The notes under the pieces were generated by a model. That model saw nothing but the letters and a program-made list of their open reading frames with translations, did not search any database and was not told where the DNA came from. A stretch of DNA of 20,266 nt. Source: a virus. The DNA is taken from positions 1 to 20,266 of the IMG/VR virus record IMGVR_UViG_3300009505_000091; one strand, written 5' to 3'. This document shows positions 1 through 8,900 of this stretch, in pieces (within the stretch, counting starts at the first letter, position 1; every line of letters begins with the position of its first letter). The position numbers and the translations under genes were made by a program.

Positions 1-69
1 CCTTATAGTATTCTCAAACTCGTAAAACCAATGATGGCAAATAGTACTAGGTCTTGGGAAGGGTGGTAA
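1..69 (+). CDS. 3' end of upstream gene, probably a head-tail connector (partial)
   Basis: The first frame is open from base 1 to a TAA at 67-69 and encodes 22 residues, ending in ...MMANSTRSWEGW. The stop lies 3 nt before the next ATG, and the Shine-Dalgarno sequence of the next gene (GGAAGGG, 57-63) sits inside this end, as expected for tightly packed phage late genes. In lambda- and HK97-type modules the gene just before the head-closure protein is the head-tail connector (gp6-like), so that is the best guess. The identity is inferred from position only, because 22 residues are too few to recognise a family. Confidence 0.55.
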   Translation, partial: PYSILKLVKPMMANSTRSWEGW

Positions 70-72
70 GCT

Positions 73-423
73 ATGTCAATACGAGCAAAAATCACCCAAG
101 CTGTCAACGCTGCTTTTAGTGCCGTTGGCGATCTAGCGCAAGATGTTATTCTTAAAGAAAGTTCTGAGGGAGTCTATGACTTCACTACTGGAGCTACTGC
201 TTCAACTGTTACAGAATCTACTGTTGTAGGTATTGTGATGGCTATGAAGGAGAAGCCTACAATAGAGAACATAGCTACCCCTATGTCAGAGGTTTACATT
301 AAGGAAGCAGACTTGCCTAACCCAAAGCTATACAGTGTAGTAAGCATTGCAAGCGTAGATCATAGCATTATTTCCTACATAGTAGAACCGGGACTTGTCA
401 CACTCAGGGTAACGGAGGGCTAA
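73..423 (+). CDS. Head-closure / stopper-like neck protein
   Basis: A 116-residue protein that probably joins the DNA-filled capsid to the tail and plugs the portal channel. The N-terminal ~25 residues are helical. They are followed by a beta-rich part with a YDFTTGATAST turn near residue 35, a VVGIVMAMKEKP strand, and a C-terminal strand series ending in VEPGLVTLRVTEG. This pattern (Y-D-x-x-T-G, then V-x-G-I-V, then a final L-x-V-R-type strand) and the length match small head-closure proteins of the lambda FII / HK97 gp7 / SPP1 gp16 class. The start has a good GGAAGGG ribosome site 9 nt upstream. The gene lies between the connector remnant and a tail-terminator-like gene, the usual place for a stopper. 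Sequence similarity in this class is weak, so position carries much of the call. A tail-completion role is the main alternative. Confidence 0.6.
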   Translation: MSIRAKITQAVNAAFSAVGDLAQDVILKESSEGVYDFTTGATASTVTESTVVGIVMAMKEKPTIENIATPMSEVYIKEADLPNPKLYSVVSIASVDHSIISYIVEPGLVTLRVTEG

Positions 424-424
424 T

Positions 425-820
425 ATGTCTAAATATGTAAATGTACAGCGGGACATAGAAGGCGTTTTCGCCACTTCCGCTTGGACAACTAATAGCATAT
501 CTGCATATCCTGTCAACTTTGCCATCCCTGCTAACATTGCTGAATTCGTCAAGATAGAAGTTCTTCCTTTGAAGAGTAATATCGATTACGGACGGTTTGG
601 CATTTCGGGATTAGCGATTATCCAAGTTTACGTTCCTACCAATAAAGGTACGACACGTATACTTCAGATATCAGATTTACTAGATACCGTACTACAAAAC
701 AAAACACTAGGGAATGGAACCCAGACTCAAGAGAGTCTCGTACAGATCCTAGGTCAAGATCCTGAAACTCCTAACCTCTTCAGAGGCGACTATCAGGTTC
801 ACTTCAACTTATACAACTAA
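425..820 (+). CDS. Tail terminator-like protein
   Basis: A 131-residue protein, probably the ring that caps the head-proximal end of the tail tube and ends tube growth (lambda gpU / DUF4128-like role). Visible features are an N-terminal helix (VQRDIEGVFATSAWTT), a conserved-looking N-F-A-I-P strand, two core strands (FVKIEVLPL and LAIIQVYVP), a helix (TRILQISDLLDTVLQNK), and a C-terminal strand of the type Y-Q-V-H-F-N-L. This alpha-helix, beta-sheet, helix, strand order is typical of tail terminators. GGAGGG at 414-419 serves as ribosome site, only 1 nt separates it from the upstream stop, and the major tail protein gene follows. Position directly upstream of the tube gene supports the call. 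A generic tail-completion protein is the alternative. Confidence 0.68.
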   Translation: MSKYVNVQRDIEGVFATSAWTTNSISAYPVNFAIPANIAEFVKIEVLPLKSNIDYGRFGISGLAIIQVYVPTNKGTTRILQISDLLDTVLQNKTLGNGTQTQESLVQILGQDPETPNLFRGDYQVHFNLYN

Positions 821-834
821 GAGGTTTTTCTCTA

Positions 835-1446
835 ATGGCTCATATATCTTCTATCGGTGCGTCCAAGTTCACTACTCTGGACTACGTACTAAACACTGCG
901 AACAGCGACATCAGCACAGCTGCTGATCTGAACGACCTGTTCATCTCTAACCAAACTGCTATCCTTGCAGCTGACTCTCAGATCGACGAAGTTCCAGAAT
1001 CTGCTGTAGTTCACGTTGGCAACATCCGTGAATTCCCTAGCTTGGGTTCTCCTGCAAACATCGTAAACGTTCCTGTTTACGGCGCTGCTGTTTCTTCACA
1101 GGTAGCTGGTCAGTCTGACAACGCTTCTTTGGAATTCTCTTTGAACTACGTTCCTAGCGATCACCACGCACTTGAAACTATCCGTAAGGCTGGTTCACGT
1201 TTGTGTTTCAGAGTTCGTTTAGCTGATGCTGACATCACTGTTGATGGTAACCGAGTTATCACTGCTGACAATCTTGACACTTTTGCTGACTTCTTCTTCT
1301 TCGGTAAGATCGCATCTTTTGAGATCCAGCCCGGACTGACTGACGCTCTGCAAGCTACAATGTCAATCGCTATCGACGGCGACTTCAATGGCCCGTTCAG
1401 CTTAGTTGCTGGTAGCGGCACAAGCACTTACGCACTTCCTGCTTAA
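835..1446 (+). CDS. Major tail protein (tail tube subunit)
   Basis: A 203-residue protein that would polymerise as hexameric rings into the tail tube (lambda gpV type). The sequence is beta-rich with the order expected for a tube fold: a helix near residues 40-50, a central block ASLEFSLNYVPSDHHALETIRKAG in which a strand leads into a loop and helix, and a late strand pair (FFFFGKIASFEIQPG, then ATMSIAIDGDF). AAGAGG at 819-824 precedes the ATG. Codon choice differs sharply from the neighbours: 14 of 15 Ile codons are ATC and 4 of 6 Arg codons are CGT, the mark of a very highly expressed structural gene. A UUCG-loop hairpin follows the stop. There is no C-terminal Ig domain of the lambda gpV kind. 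Its place between terminator and chaperones supports the assignment. Confidence 0.85.
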   Translation: MAHISSIGASKFTTLDYVLNTANSDISTAADLNDLFISNQTAILAADSQIDEVPESAVVHVGNIREFPSLGSPANIVNVPVYGAAVSSQVAGQSDNASLEFSLNYVPSDHHALETIRKAGSRLCFRVRLADADITVDGNRVITADNLDTFADFFFFGKIASFEIQPGLTDALQATMSIAIDGDFNGPFSLVAGSGTSTYALPA

Positions 1447-1466
1447 GTACTGACTGTATTGAGTAC

Positions 1467-1490
1467 AAGGGGATCCTTCGGGGTCTCCTT
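1467..1490 (+). terminator. UUCG-tetraloop hairpin after the major tail protein gene
   Basis: A 10-bp inverted repeat (AAGGGGATCC / GGGTCTCCTT, two G-U pairs) closes on a C-UUCG-G tetraloop, the most stable RNA tetraloop type. It starts 20 nt after the major tail protein stop. What follows is CT-rich (CTCTCTACTATTCTT) rather than a run of T, so it may be a leaky terminator or a 3' mRNA stabiliser that keeps tube mRNA abundant relative to downstream genes. The structure is seen; the function is inferred. Confidence 0.65.
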
Positions 1491-1528
1491 CTCTCTACTA
1501 TTCTTATAAACTAATGGATTAAATAATA

Positions 1529-1777
1529 ATGGATACCGAACGAACTACTCCATTTGATAAAGGTTTTGTAATCCAGACCACACTTCGGAACATGAAGAAA
1601 GATATAGACTTCAGTTCACGTAAGACGTTTGACAGATACAAAGACTTTCCAAATGAGCTCGACACTGCTCATAAAGAGAAGCGCACTGAGATCTTCGAGA
1701 CTCTCGATGTACTAAACAAAATGCATAAACTGATTGACGAGTTCCAAGCGAACAACAGTCATCTGTTTGGCAAGTAA
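1529..1777 (+). CDS. Unknown 82-aa charged helical protein beside the tail chaperones
   Basis: I do not recognise this gene. It encodes 82 residues, strongly charged (many K, D, E, R), with no signal peptide or membrane segment. It looks mostly helical from about residue 20 onwards, including an amphipathic stretch (EIFETLDVLNKMHKLIDEFQ, about residues 53-72). The ATG is preceded by AT-rich sequence with no clear Shine-Dalgarno site, and the upstream hairpin separates it from the tube gene, so it may be weakly expressed. It sits where lambda-like phages go straight from tube gene to chaperone gene. A chaperone-like or tube-binding helper role is possible from position alone. Frame integrity and start placement are plausible but unproven. 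Confidence 0.6.
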   Translation: MDTERTTPFDKGFVIQTTLRNMKKDIDFSSRKTFDRYKDFPNELDTAHKEKRTEIFETLDVLNKMHKLIDEFQANNSHLFGK

Positions 1778-1823
1778 CATAACCTAAACTTAAATACAAA
1801 CTAACACATACAGGATTATTAAA

Positions 1824-2126
1824 ATGAAGCAATTTATCGGACAAGTACAAACACGAACAGTTTCTTTCATGGACGGAGAAGTTGAAGTTAGAACTCTCAC
1901 AGTTGGTGGTGCTAAAGCTATCGACCTGAAGACCAAAGAACTGGCTAAGAAGAAAGGCGCATCCGATATGGATCAGCTCGAGCTTCTGCGATTCATCATT
2001 CGCACCTCAGTAGTAGGCGCAGAAGAGATGACTGACGAAGAGATTGACGGTTTCCCTATGACTGAACTAACCAAACTTGCTGAAGGCGTCATGGGCGTCA
2101 CTGGTGCTCCAGAGGGAAAAGGCTAG
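1824..2126 (+). CDS. Tail assembly chaperone, short form (gpG-like)
   Basis: The 100-residue product of normal termination. The N-terminal half is beta-rich (IGQVQTRTVSFMDGEVEVRTLTVG). The C-terminal half is helical, with the acidic stretch EEMTDEEIDGFPMTELTKLAEGVM (about residues 67-90) that is common in siphophage tail assembly chaperones. In lambda, gpG binds the tape measure protein in excess over the frameshifted form and helps recruit tube subunits. AGGA at 1812-1815 is the likely ribosome site. The last sense codons GAG GGA AAA GGC before the TAG contain a perfect slippery heptamer, so a minority of ribosomes should continue into the -1 frame. Position just after the tube gene and close upstream of the tape measure gene fits. 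Confidence 0.85.
   Translation: MKQFIGQVQTRTVSFMDGEVEVRTLTVGGAKAIDLKTKELAKKKGASDMDQLELLRFIIRTSVVGAEEMTDEEIDGFPMTELTKLAEGVMGVTGAPEGKG
2114..2120 (+). promoter_or_regulatory. Programmed -1 ribosomal frameshift slippery site G GGA AAA
   Basis: In the frame of the short chaperone the codons read GAG GGA AAA GGC TAG. The heptamer G GGA AAA fits the X XXY YYZ rule: after a tandem -1 slip the tRNAs re-pair as GGG AAA. The zero-frame stop is only 3 nt after the heptamer, while the -1 frame is open from here to 2452. Lambda uses GGGAAAG at the matching place in G-T, and such frameshifting is conserved in long-tailed phages. I see no convincing downstream pseudoknot; a weak 4-bp GATC/GATC pairing near 2135-2153 is the only candidate. 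Confidence 0.92.
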
Positions 2127-2452
2127 AACCGGCTGATCTATGGCTGTATGATCTCGCTTTTCATTTAGGCATCCCTGTCTACTTGATTGAGCGGGATATG
2201 CCAGCAGCAGAACTGCGTAACTGGGCTAAGTACCTTGATGCAAGACCTATAGGATGGAGGGCAGACAACGCTGCCGCTATGCAACTCTCCGCAGCTGGAG
2301 TGAAAGCAAGTGGCCACGAGTTGTTCAGTTCTCTCGCACAAATGAAAGTGTGGGAAGATGGAAGAGATGAGGAAGAGAAAGAGCGTATAGCGATGCAAAG
2401 CTCCTTATCCAAGTCTGTCTTCGGCGCACTCCTACAACAAGCTCACAAGTAA
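2120..2452 (+). CDS. Tail assembly chaperone T extension, made as a G-T frameshift fusion (1824-2452, 209 aa)
   Basis: This is the -1 frame extension. The full fusion has 99 residues of the G part plus 110 residues encoded from 2120. The T part starts RLEPADLWLYDLAFHLGIP, contains a typical gpT-like segment (MPAAELRNWAKYLDARPIG with W-R-A-D-N-A-A-A-M), and ends in a charged helix (GRDEEEKERIAMQ...). The region from 2120 to the first possible internal start (TTG at 2183) is open, and that TTG has no ribosome site, which argues that this part is made only by frameshifting. In lambda, the T domain recruits tube subunits to the tape measure complex, and a fixed low ratio of G-T to G is needed for tail assembly. 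The next gene starts 14 nt downstream with its own strong ribosome site. Confidence 0.88.
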   Translation, partial: RLEPADLWLYDLAFHLGIPVYLIERDMPAAELRNWAKYLDARPIGWRADNAAAMQLSAAGVKASGHELFSSLAQMKVWEDGRDEEEKERIAMQSSLSKSVFGALLQQAHK

Positions 2453-2466
2453 TCAAGGAGGTCACA

Positions 2467-2868
2467 ATGGCAGTAGGTATAAAACTGTCGCTCAGAGGGG
2501 TTGATAAGACGTTTGCTAACCTCAACGAAGAACTTACCATGTTAGTAAACAACGCTCAAAGATCCTCCGCTATCGCTGCCACTGGTGCCTTGCAAATTAA
2601 GACCCCCGTGGATACAGGTCGGGCCAGAAGTTCTTGGTCGGTAGGAAAAACAAACACTGCTAAAGACGCTGCTTTCACAGCACTCAGGTCAACAGCGGTG
2701 CTAGGGCCAGTCCCTAGTCGCACCATTGAAACTTTATACATAACTAACGGGACACCTTACATTCAGGAATTGAACCAAGGTAGTTCTGTCCAAGCACCAC
2801 CCCGGTTTATTGAGAAAACCCTCAATAAGTACTTCACGTTTACAGCTGGTTCTGTAAAATACACATGA
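2467..2868 (+). CDS. HK97 gp10 / lambda gpZ-like tail completion protein
   Basis: A 133-residue protein with the hallmarks of the HK97-gp10-like neck/tail completion family: an N-terminal helix (NLNEELTMLVNNAQRSSAIAATGAL), the motif T-P-V-D-T-G-R-A-R-S-S-W (about residues 46-57), then LYITNGTPYIQELNQGSSVQAPP, where the family has N-x-x-P-Y-A-x-x-L-E-x-G-x-S-x-Q-A-P, and a C-terminal helix. Such proteins sit at the head-tail interface. A near-perfect AAGGAGG (2455-2461) lies 5 nt before the ATG. The location is odd: this gene normally precedes the tail terminator gene, but here it lies after the chaperones and directly before the tape measure gene. The terminator hairpin follows its stop by 6 nt. 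Confidence 0.72.
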   Translation: MAVGIKLSLRGVDKTFANLNEELTMLVNNAQRSSAIAATGALQIKTPVDTGRARSSWSVGKTNTAKDAAFTALRSTAVLGPVPSRTIETLYITNGTPYIQELNQGSSVQAPPRFIEKTLNKYFTFTAGSVKYT

Positions 2869-2874
2869 ATTAAG

Positions 2875-2928
2875 ATGCCCCTGATGGTTGACCTAACAAC
2901 ATTAGGTTTAACTGACAGGGGCATTTTT
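2875..2928 (+). terminator. Nested intrinsic terminator ahead of the tape measure gene
   Basis: An uninterrupted 9-bp stem (ATGCCCCTG 2875-2883, CAGGGGCAT 2916-2924) is followed at once by a T run (2924-2928). The 32-nt loop itself contains a 6-bp hairpin (ACCTAA 2891-2896, TTAGGT 2902-2907), giving a two-tier structure. It lies between the stop of the gp10-like gene and the ribosome site (AAAGGA, 2934-2939) of the tape measure gene. It is the only hairpin in the window with a real T tract, so it is the best intrinsic terminator, probably partial or antiterminated, lowering tape measure transcription relative to the upstream genes. Confidence 0.78.
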
Positions 2929-2948
2929 ATGCTAAAGGAAACTTTATA

Positions 2949-5900
2949 ATGGCTATCGAAATTGAGGTAAAATCGAATTCGAGACAGGCAAGAGCAGACT
3001 TAGACCGGCTAAATAGTTCAGTTGATAAAATAAATACTTCCACCGAAAATGCAGGGAAGATGTTGAAGCGACTTGCCATCCAAGCAGGTGCTGCTTTCGC
3101 AGTCATCGGGTCTACACGAGCCGTAACTAATATCACAGACTCCTACCGTAGACTAGAGGCACGTATTGCTCTGACTACTAAGAGTACTGAAGAACAAGTA
3201 AGGGCATTCAAGCAACTTAACGCTGTCGCCTTAGAAACACGCTCCAATCAAGAATCACTCGCAGACCTCTACTCTCGGATATCGAGAGCTACAGCTTCTC
3301 TTGGTGTAGAGCAAAAAGAAGTATTAAAGATCACCCGATCTATTTCACAAGCTATAACCATCTCTGGTTCATCTGCTGAATCCGCTAACTCTGCTATTGT
3401 GCAGTTAGGGCAGGGACTAGCAGCTGGTGCTTTGAGAGGTCAGGAATTAAACTCTGTAATGGAACAAACACCTGCTGTAGCGCAAGCTATTGCTCGTGGG
3501 ATGGGCATTACGATCGGTCAGCTAAGAGCCTTCGCCAACGAAGGAAAGCTCTCGGCACTAGCTGTTGTTGAAGCGTTATCTAGCCAGACAGCCTCTATTG
3601 ATGAAGAGTTTAGCAGAATACCCATAACCTTCGCCCAAGCGTCACTTGTGATGAGCACAGGTATTGGTCGGATTGTGAACGAAGTAGATAAAGGTTTAGG
3701 AGTAACTACTAAGATCACGGATAGCCTTATGGCAGCAGGTCACTCGCTGAATGCTGCTGCTGAAGGTATCGGCCTTAATGCTATCGCCTTTAAAGAGTCG
3801 TTCGAGTCGATGACAAAAGGTGGTGCCGTACTAGTAGATTCTCTTAAACACCTCGGACGCGCTTTCCAAAGCTTAGCGGCTATGGCTATCGATCGGATAT
3901 TCTCAACAAAGATGTTGCTTATGTTTCAATCTATAGGGTTTGCTGTAAGAGGGTTTGGCATTGCGCTACTCTACTTACTCGCGCCTCTGACTCGGATAGC
4001 TAGTATAATAGACAGACTAGCATTCAAGATGGAAACCTTTGTTTCCCGCTTCGAACTTGGGCCAATTGAAAAAAGCATGCGTAGCCTCTCCCTTGGTTTC
4101 GGTAGTGCAATAGGCGAGATGGGTTTGGCAATCAACTTATTCATGGCTAAGAGTGGACAAATACTGTTCCTGTTCAGTCGGAAGATAGCATTTGCATTCT
4201 TTAGTTTAGAAGCAAGCATCACTCAAACAGGTATCGCTTTCGGATTACTCGGCAAAGAATTAGGTCTTTCTTTTGGGCTTATGGGCCCAGCCCTCCAAGC
4301 TGTTGGTTCCCTACTAGAAAGCACCCTTGGTAAAATGGTAGGTAACATCGGCAAGTTCTTCTCTAAGGGTCTTATTGAAGAAATAGTAGCCGCCTTTTCT
4401 TTCTTGCAAGCGTATCTATCTAACATGGGCGGTAACGCTGCTGACGCTTTCTTAACTGGTATCTCAAAAAAGATGGGAATAGGTAAAGCGCAATCTTCTG
4501 TAACAGAAGCTCTCTCTGGACTATTCGGAAATTTCAAAGACGTATTTACAATGATGAATAAGGCACCTCTGTCGGGTCTTAAAAGTACTCTTAACAATAT
4601 TATGTCTGTGTTTGAGAATTTCACTGACAAAGTTGCTAAGTACTTCTTTGTAGTATACGATAAGGTAGTTGGTAACAGCTACTGGCCAGATCTGATCGAC
4701 GAAGTTGTAGCATACACTTCTAAGATAGCCCCTGCGCAAGAAGGTATCCGTAGCTTTACTGATAAAGTAAGTGGATTCTTCAAAAAGGGATTTGGGGACG
4801 TCAAAGGACTCTTAAGCTCTGCTGGTGCGGAAATCAAAATCTTCATTAAGTCATTCGTAGAGTCCCTTAAAACTGTAGAAGGCATCGCCCTCGCTATTGC
4901 AGGCGTATTCTTATCGCTAGCAGCGGGAGTTGTCGGGCCAGTCTTTGCTGCGGTATTCGGAGCAGTGTCCTTACTGAGCAGCCTCCTTAGACACAGCTCA
5001 CTTTCTATGGAACATCTTATAGAGTTCTCTGAATCATTAACTGATAAGATAAGAGACTTAGTAAACAACTTTGACTTGTTGAATGATGGACTGAGTTCCT
5101 TTGCTAGTGCAGCAAGCTCAATAGCTTCTAGCTCCCTATTCGCAGGGTTAGCGGAAGGGTTAAAGGGTATTCTTGTGCTGTTAAAGCCCCTTACCATGCT
5201 GATATCTGACACGTTTGGTAGTGCCTTAGTAGGCGCTATTACAATAGGTCTCGCTTACTTAATAGCACCTATTGGTGTATTCGCTGCTATAATGGCGGGT
5301 CTTTTTGCTTCTGAGCTAACTACTGCTTTTGATTCAGTCTTAGGAATGTTCGGATCCAGCATGAGTTCTTTGCTAGGTAGTATTTCTGAAAACGTAGGTA
5401 CTATCGTAGAGAAGTTGACAGAGGCTTTCGTCAGGCACATACCTTACATGGTTGGTCTTGTGTACGAAATTGGCTCAGGTCTCGTCCGTGGATTTCTTGA
5501 CGGGGTACCCCTAATAGGTGGTGCGCTATCTAGCTTGTTTGACCTCATTAATGGGCTCACTCTTGGACTATTAGGTACTGCTGTAGGTGGTGGTATTCTC
5601 TACATGCTATTTGCTCCTAAAGGTCTTAAAACAGCATTAGGCGCTTTGTTCACTTGGATCAGAACTGAAACAGCTGTGCTTTCTGGGCTACAATGGATAG
5701 GCACAAGTTTGATAGCGGAAGGAGTAGGCTTCGCTAAAATGCAATTCGCAGGATTATATGCATGGACTACGGGATTGTTTTCTAGAGCAAGAAGCTACTT
5801 CTCTGACATCCTTTTTGGAGCAGCAGGAAGAGCAGGAGCTGCAGCTGATGCTGCTTTCGCAACTGGTCTATTTAGCAACATATCTAACGCTGCTAACGCT

Positions 5901-8900
5901 GGCTCTTTTGGTACTATGTTTAGAGGCGGGGGACTGCTAAAGAAGCTGCTAGTAGGTGCTGCGGGTCTTGCAGCCTTGTTAGGGATGACCGGCGCTTTCG
6001 CATCTGACGTTGCTGTTGAAGCTGAATCTAGCTTTATGAGCTCGTTAGGAGGAATGGATTTACTGGAGGGAGGTCTTATAGGCTTGTCACTCTTCGGTAC
6101 CGCAGGTGTTACTTGGATTGCTGCTAAACTCGCAATGGTAACCTCCCCTGTATTAGCCGCGCTCACTGCTATAATGCTCCACCCTGTGTTCTTAACTATC
6201 GCAGCTATAGTAGCAGCAATCACTGCTGTTGGTTTAATAGGTGCCTACTTCTTTGGAAAGGGTGATTCGTTAACTGACAAGATGGACAGTGCTGCTCATC
6301 AACTAGCTACGGTCTTTGGTCTGGCTGATAAGTATGTCAGCAAGTACAACCAAAAGGGTGTGTTAGAGTCTATAATGGGCGACTTCGATATAGAGGGTAT
6401 GAATGCTGACCGTATGTTTTACGACCAGTTGGAAGACCCCAGTAAAGAGTTGGCTAAGCTAGGATCAGGTGCTCTTACCGGTGATCAGTTCCAACAGCTA
6501 TCTGAAGCTTCACTTGACGTTCAAAGAGCAATCGATAGTCAAGGTAGAAACCTCACAGGTACTATCGAGTCTGTCAACGCTAATGTTGAGGCCTCTAAGA
6601 AGATTGAAGCAGCTATTTTGCTTACTAACAAGATCTTGAAAGAAGCACAAACAGCTGCTATTGCAAGAGCAGAGCAATCTCTTAAAGACACAAACAGAGT
6701 CGATGGACTCCGTGGCGTTGGTATAGAAGCTAGTTTCTTTGAACAACTAGGTAACGCCTTTGATGGTGTTCTCTCCGCTAACAATGCTCTTGGCTTTGGA
6801 AGACAAGAAACAGAATCAGAAGCTGAAAGCAGAGTAGATCAAGAGCGTAACGACGATGGGGAATTCACCCTAACAGCAGCTAACAATCTCCACAATGCGT
6901 TAGATAAGTTTGCTGAAGATATAGACTCATTGTCACCTGCTAGCAAGCTGGCTATAGATAGTATGTTACAACTCAACGAACAAGTGAAGCAAGGTGCTTC
7001 CACTTACGCCGATCAGGCTCTAGACTTCTTTAGAGAAGCCAAGACTAGCTTCATAGGTTTCGTAACTAGTCAAAACACTGATAACCTAGCCGCACAGGAC
7101 GCTGAGTTAAACTCTCTCAACCGGACTAACGCAGAGGTACAAGAGGCGCAAGCGAACGCTATAACTATAGTAGCGCAAGTTGAGGCTCAGTTAAACTTTA
7201 CTAAGTTCAATGAGGAAGCTACTAAAGCCTTTAAGGAAGTAGGAAAGTCTGTTTCTGCTGTTGATCTAGGATTTCTTAGTGATAAGAAACGAAAGGAAGT
7301 AGGTGCTTTAGTACTGGCTTACAGAGACGCAGCCGAAGTTTTCGCTGACTCTACTACCGAAACCGGCGCTGCTAATGCTGCACTCTTAAAGGCAGCTACT
7401 GAAAACTTGCAGGAAGGCTTAGAGTCTGCCTCAGACAAAGTTTCTCGTAAAGTTAAGTCGATGGGTTTAGACATAAGTGAAAGCCAGTTTGCTAACCTTG
7501 GTTTAGATCAGGCCAGTCGCATTAACGGTCTCTATTTGCAAATAGCGACAGAAGAGAATAAGATTAAAGGTCTTAAGTCTAATCAGGTTTTAGAGCAGCA
7601 AAAGCTGAACAAGAAGATCCAAGAGTACAAAGATATACTAGCAGGTATCCTAGTAGATACTCAAGGCATCAACGTTGCAATATCTAACGCTGGTCTGACT
7701 TACTCTCAAATCACCAACTCTTCAGATGCTCAATTAGTCGCAGTGGCTAATACAGCAAATGAAATTGCTGACATAGAGAGGAAACTAAGTCGCGTAGGCA
7801 CAATCAGTGAAGCTAATGCTGCAGCTTATAGAGCCCAAGTAGTAGCTCTTAAAGAGCAACTTACTCTTCAGAACGAACAGATAGCTGCTACTCGCACTAT
7901 TGGTGAGTTAGTCAACGCTTCCAATCTTTCTCAAGATAACCTTCTTAGGCTTAGTGGTGAAGAACTTACCAACGCTCTTCAGATCGCAGAAGCGAAGCGT
8001 AACCTCGGTCTGGAAATTGCAGCCTTGGGCAAACTTGACGAAGAAAATCTCGCTGTGTATATAGCGAAGACTCAAGAGCTTTACGAGCAAGACCTTTTGA
8101 TGAAAGGCTTACTGGATAGCACACGTACTCAGTACGAGCTAATCAATGGCTTATCTAACATAGGTTTCGCTGGCGGAATAGAAAGGTTCTATGACCTCGG
8201 CCCTACTATGCAAGCAGGTCTTTTAGCCGCAAGTAAACAAGCTGAAAAACTCCAAGCTATAATGGACGCCCCTAATGCAACTAGCGCAGAGATACAAGAG
8301 GCATTTCAACAACAGCTGCTATTAACCAAGCAGACTGAAAAGTTGAACGAAGTAATGGCTCGTGGTACTGAAGTTGCTGGTGCAATAAGAGACACGTTTG
8401 CTGACTCTGTCAAAGACATAGCAGATGGTGTCGGTGGTCTTGGTGATGTCTTCAAGAACGTTATGAAGGAAATCCAAAGCACGCTTATTGACACTGCTAT
8501 AGACACGCTGACCAATGCTGTATTCGGAACCGATGGTGGTTTTGAAGGCGCTATACAAGCGATGTTTGCTAAGGGTATCACACCTCAAGGCGAAGAAAGC
8601 GGTGGATTGTTTGGAAAAGCATCTAGCGCTATCGGTGGTATCGGTGGTGTTGCTAGCATTGGAGAAGGTTCAGATGAGGAAGGTCTCACTGAAGCTGCTA
8701 CCGGTCTTGCTGGTTTCTCAGCATCTATCAAAGGAGCAGTAGGCGGCTTAGCCGAATGGGGAAGTGGTATACTTTCTTCTATCCTTAACTTCTTTGGTTT
8801 CCAAACAGCACAAACAGCTGCTACTGCGGTTACTGCTACAACTACTGGTGTCACCACTGCACTAAGTGCAGCAATGGTACTCGCTACTGCCGCCGCTACA

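Noticed and set aside
1491-1528. Possible promoter (TATAAA-like sequence near 1505) after the tube gene hairpin
   Set aside because: No reasonable -35 box at 16-18 nt spacing; the nearest TTGAGT is too far upstream and lies beyond the hairpin.
2116-2162. GAAAAG/CTTTTC pairing as a frameshift-stimulating stem
   Set aside because: It would include the slippery site itself, is only 6 AT-rich pairs over a long loop, and is expected by chance.
2183-2452. Independent gene starting at TTG 2183
   Set aside because: The same frame is open back to the slippery site at 2114-2120, there is no ribosome site before the TTG, and the upstream residues (RLEPADLWLYDLAFHLG) fit a gpT-like protein. A frameshift fusion explains it better.
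5758-5940. Short + strand frames inside the tape measure, gpJ-like and 687-aa genes (for example 5758-5940, 8515-8742, 13913-14098, 14595-14834)
   Set aside because: They lie fully inside large convincing genes in another frame and lack ribosome sites and recognisable protein character.
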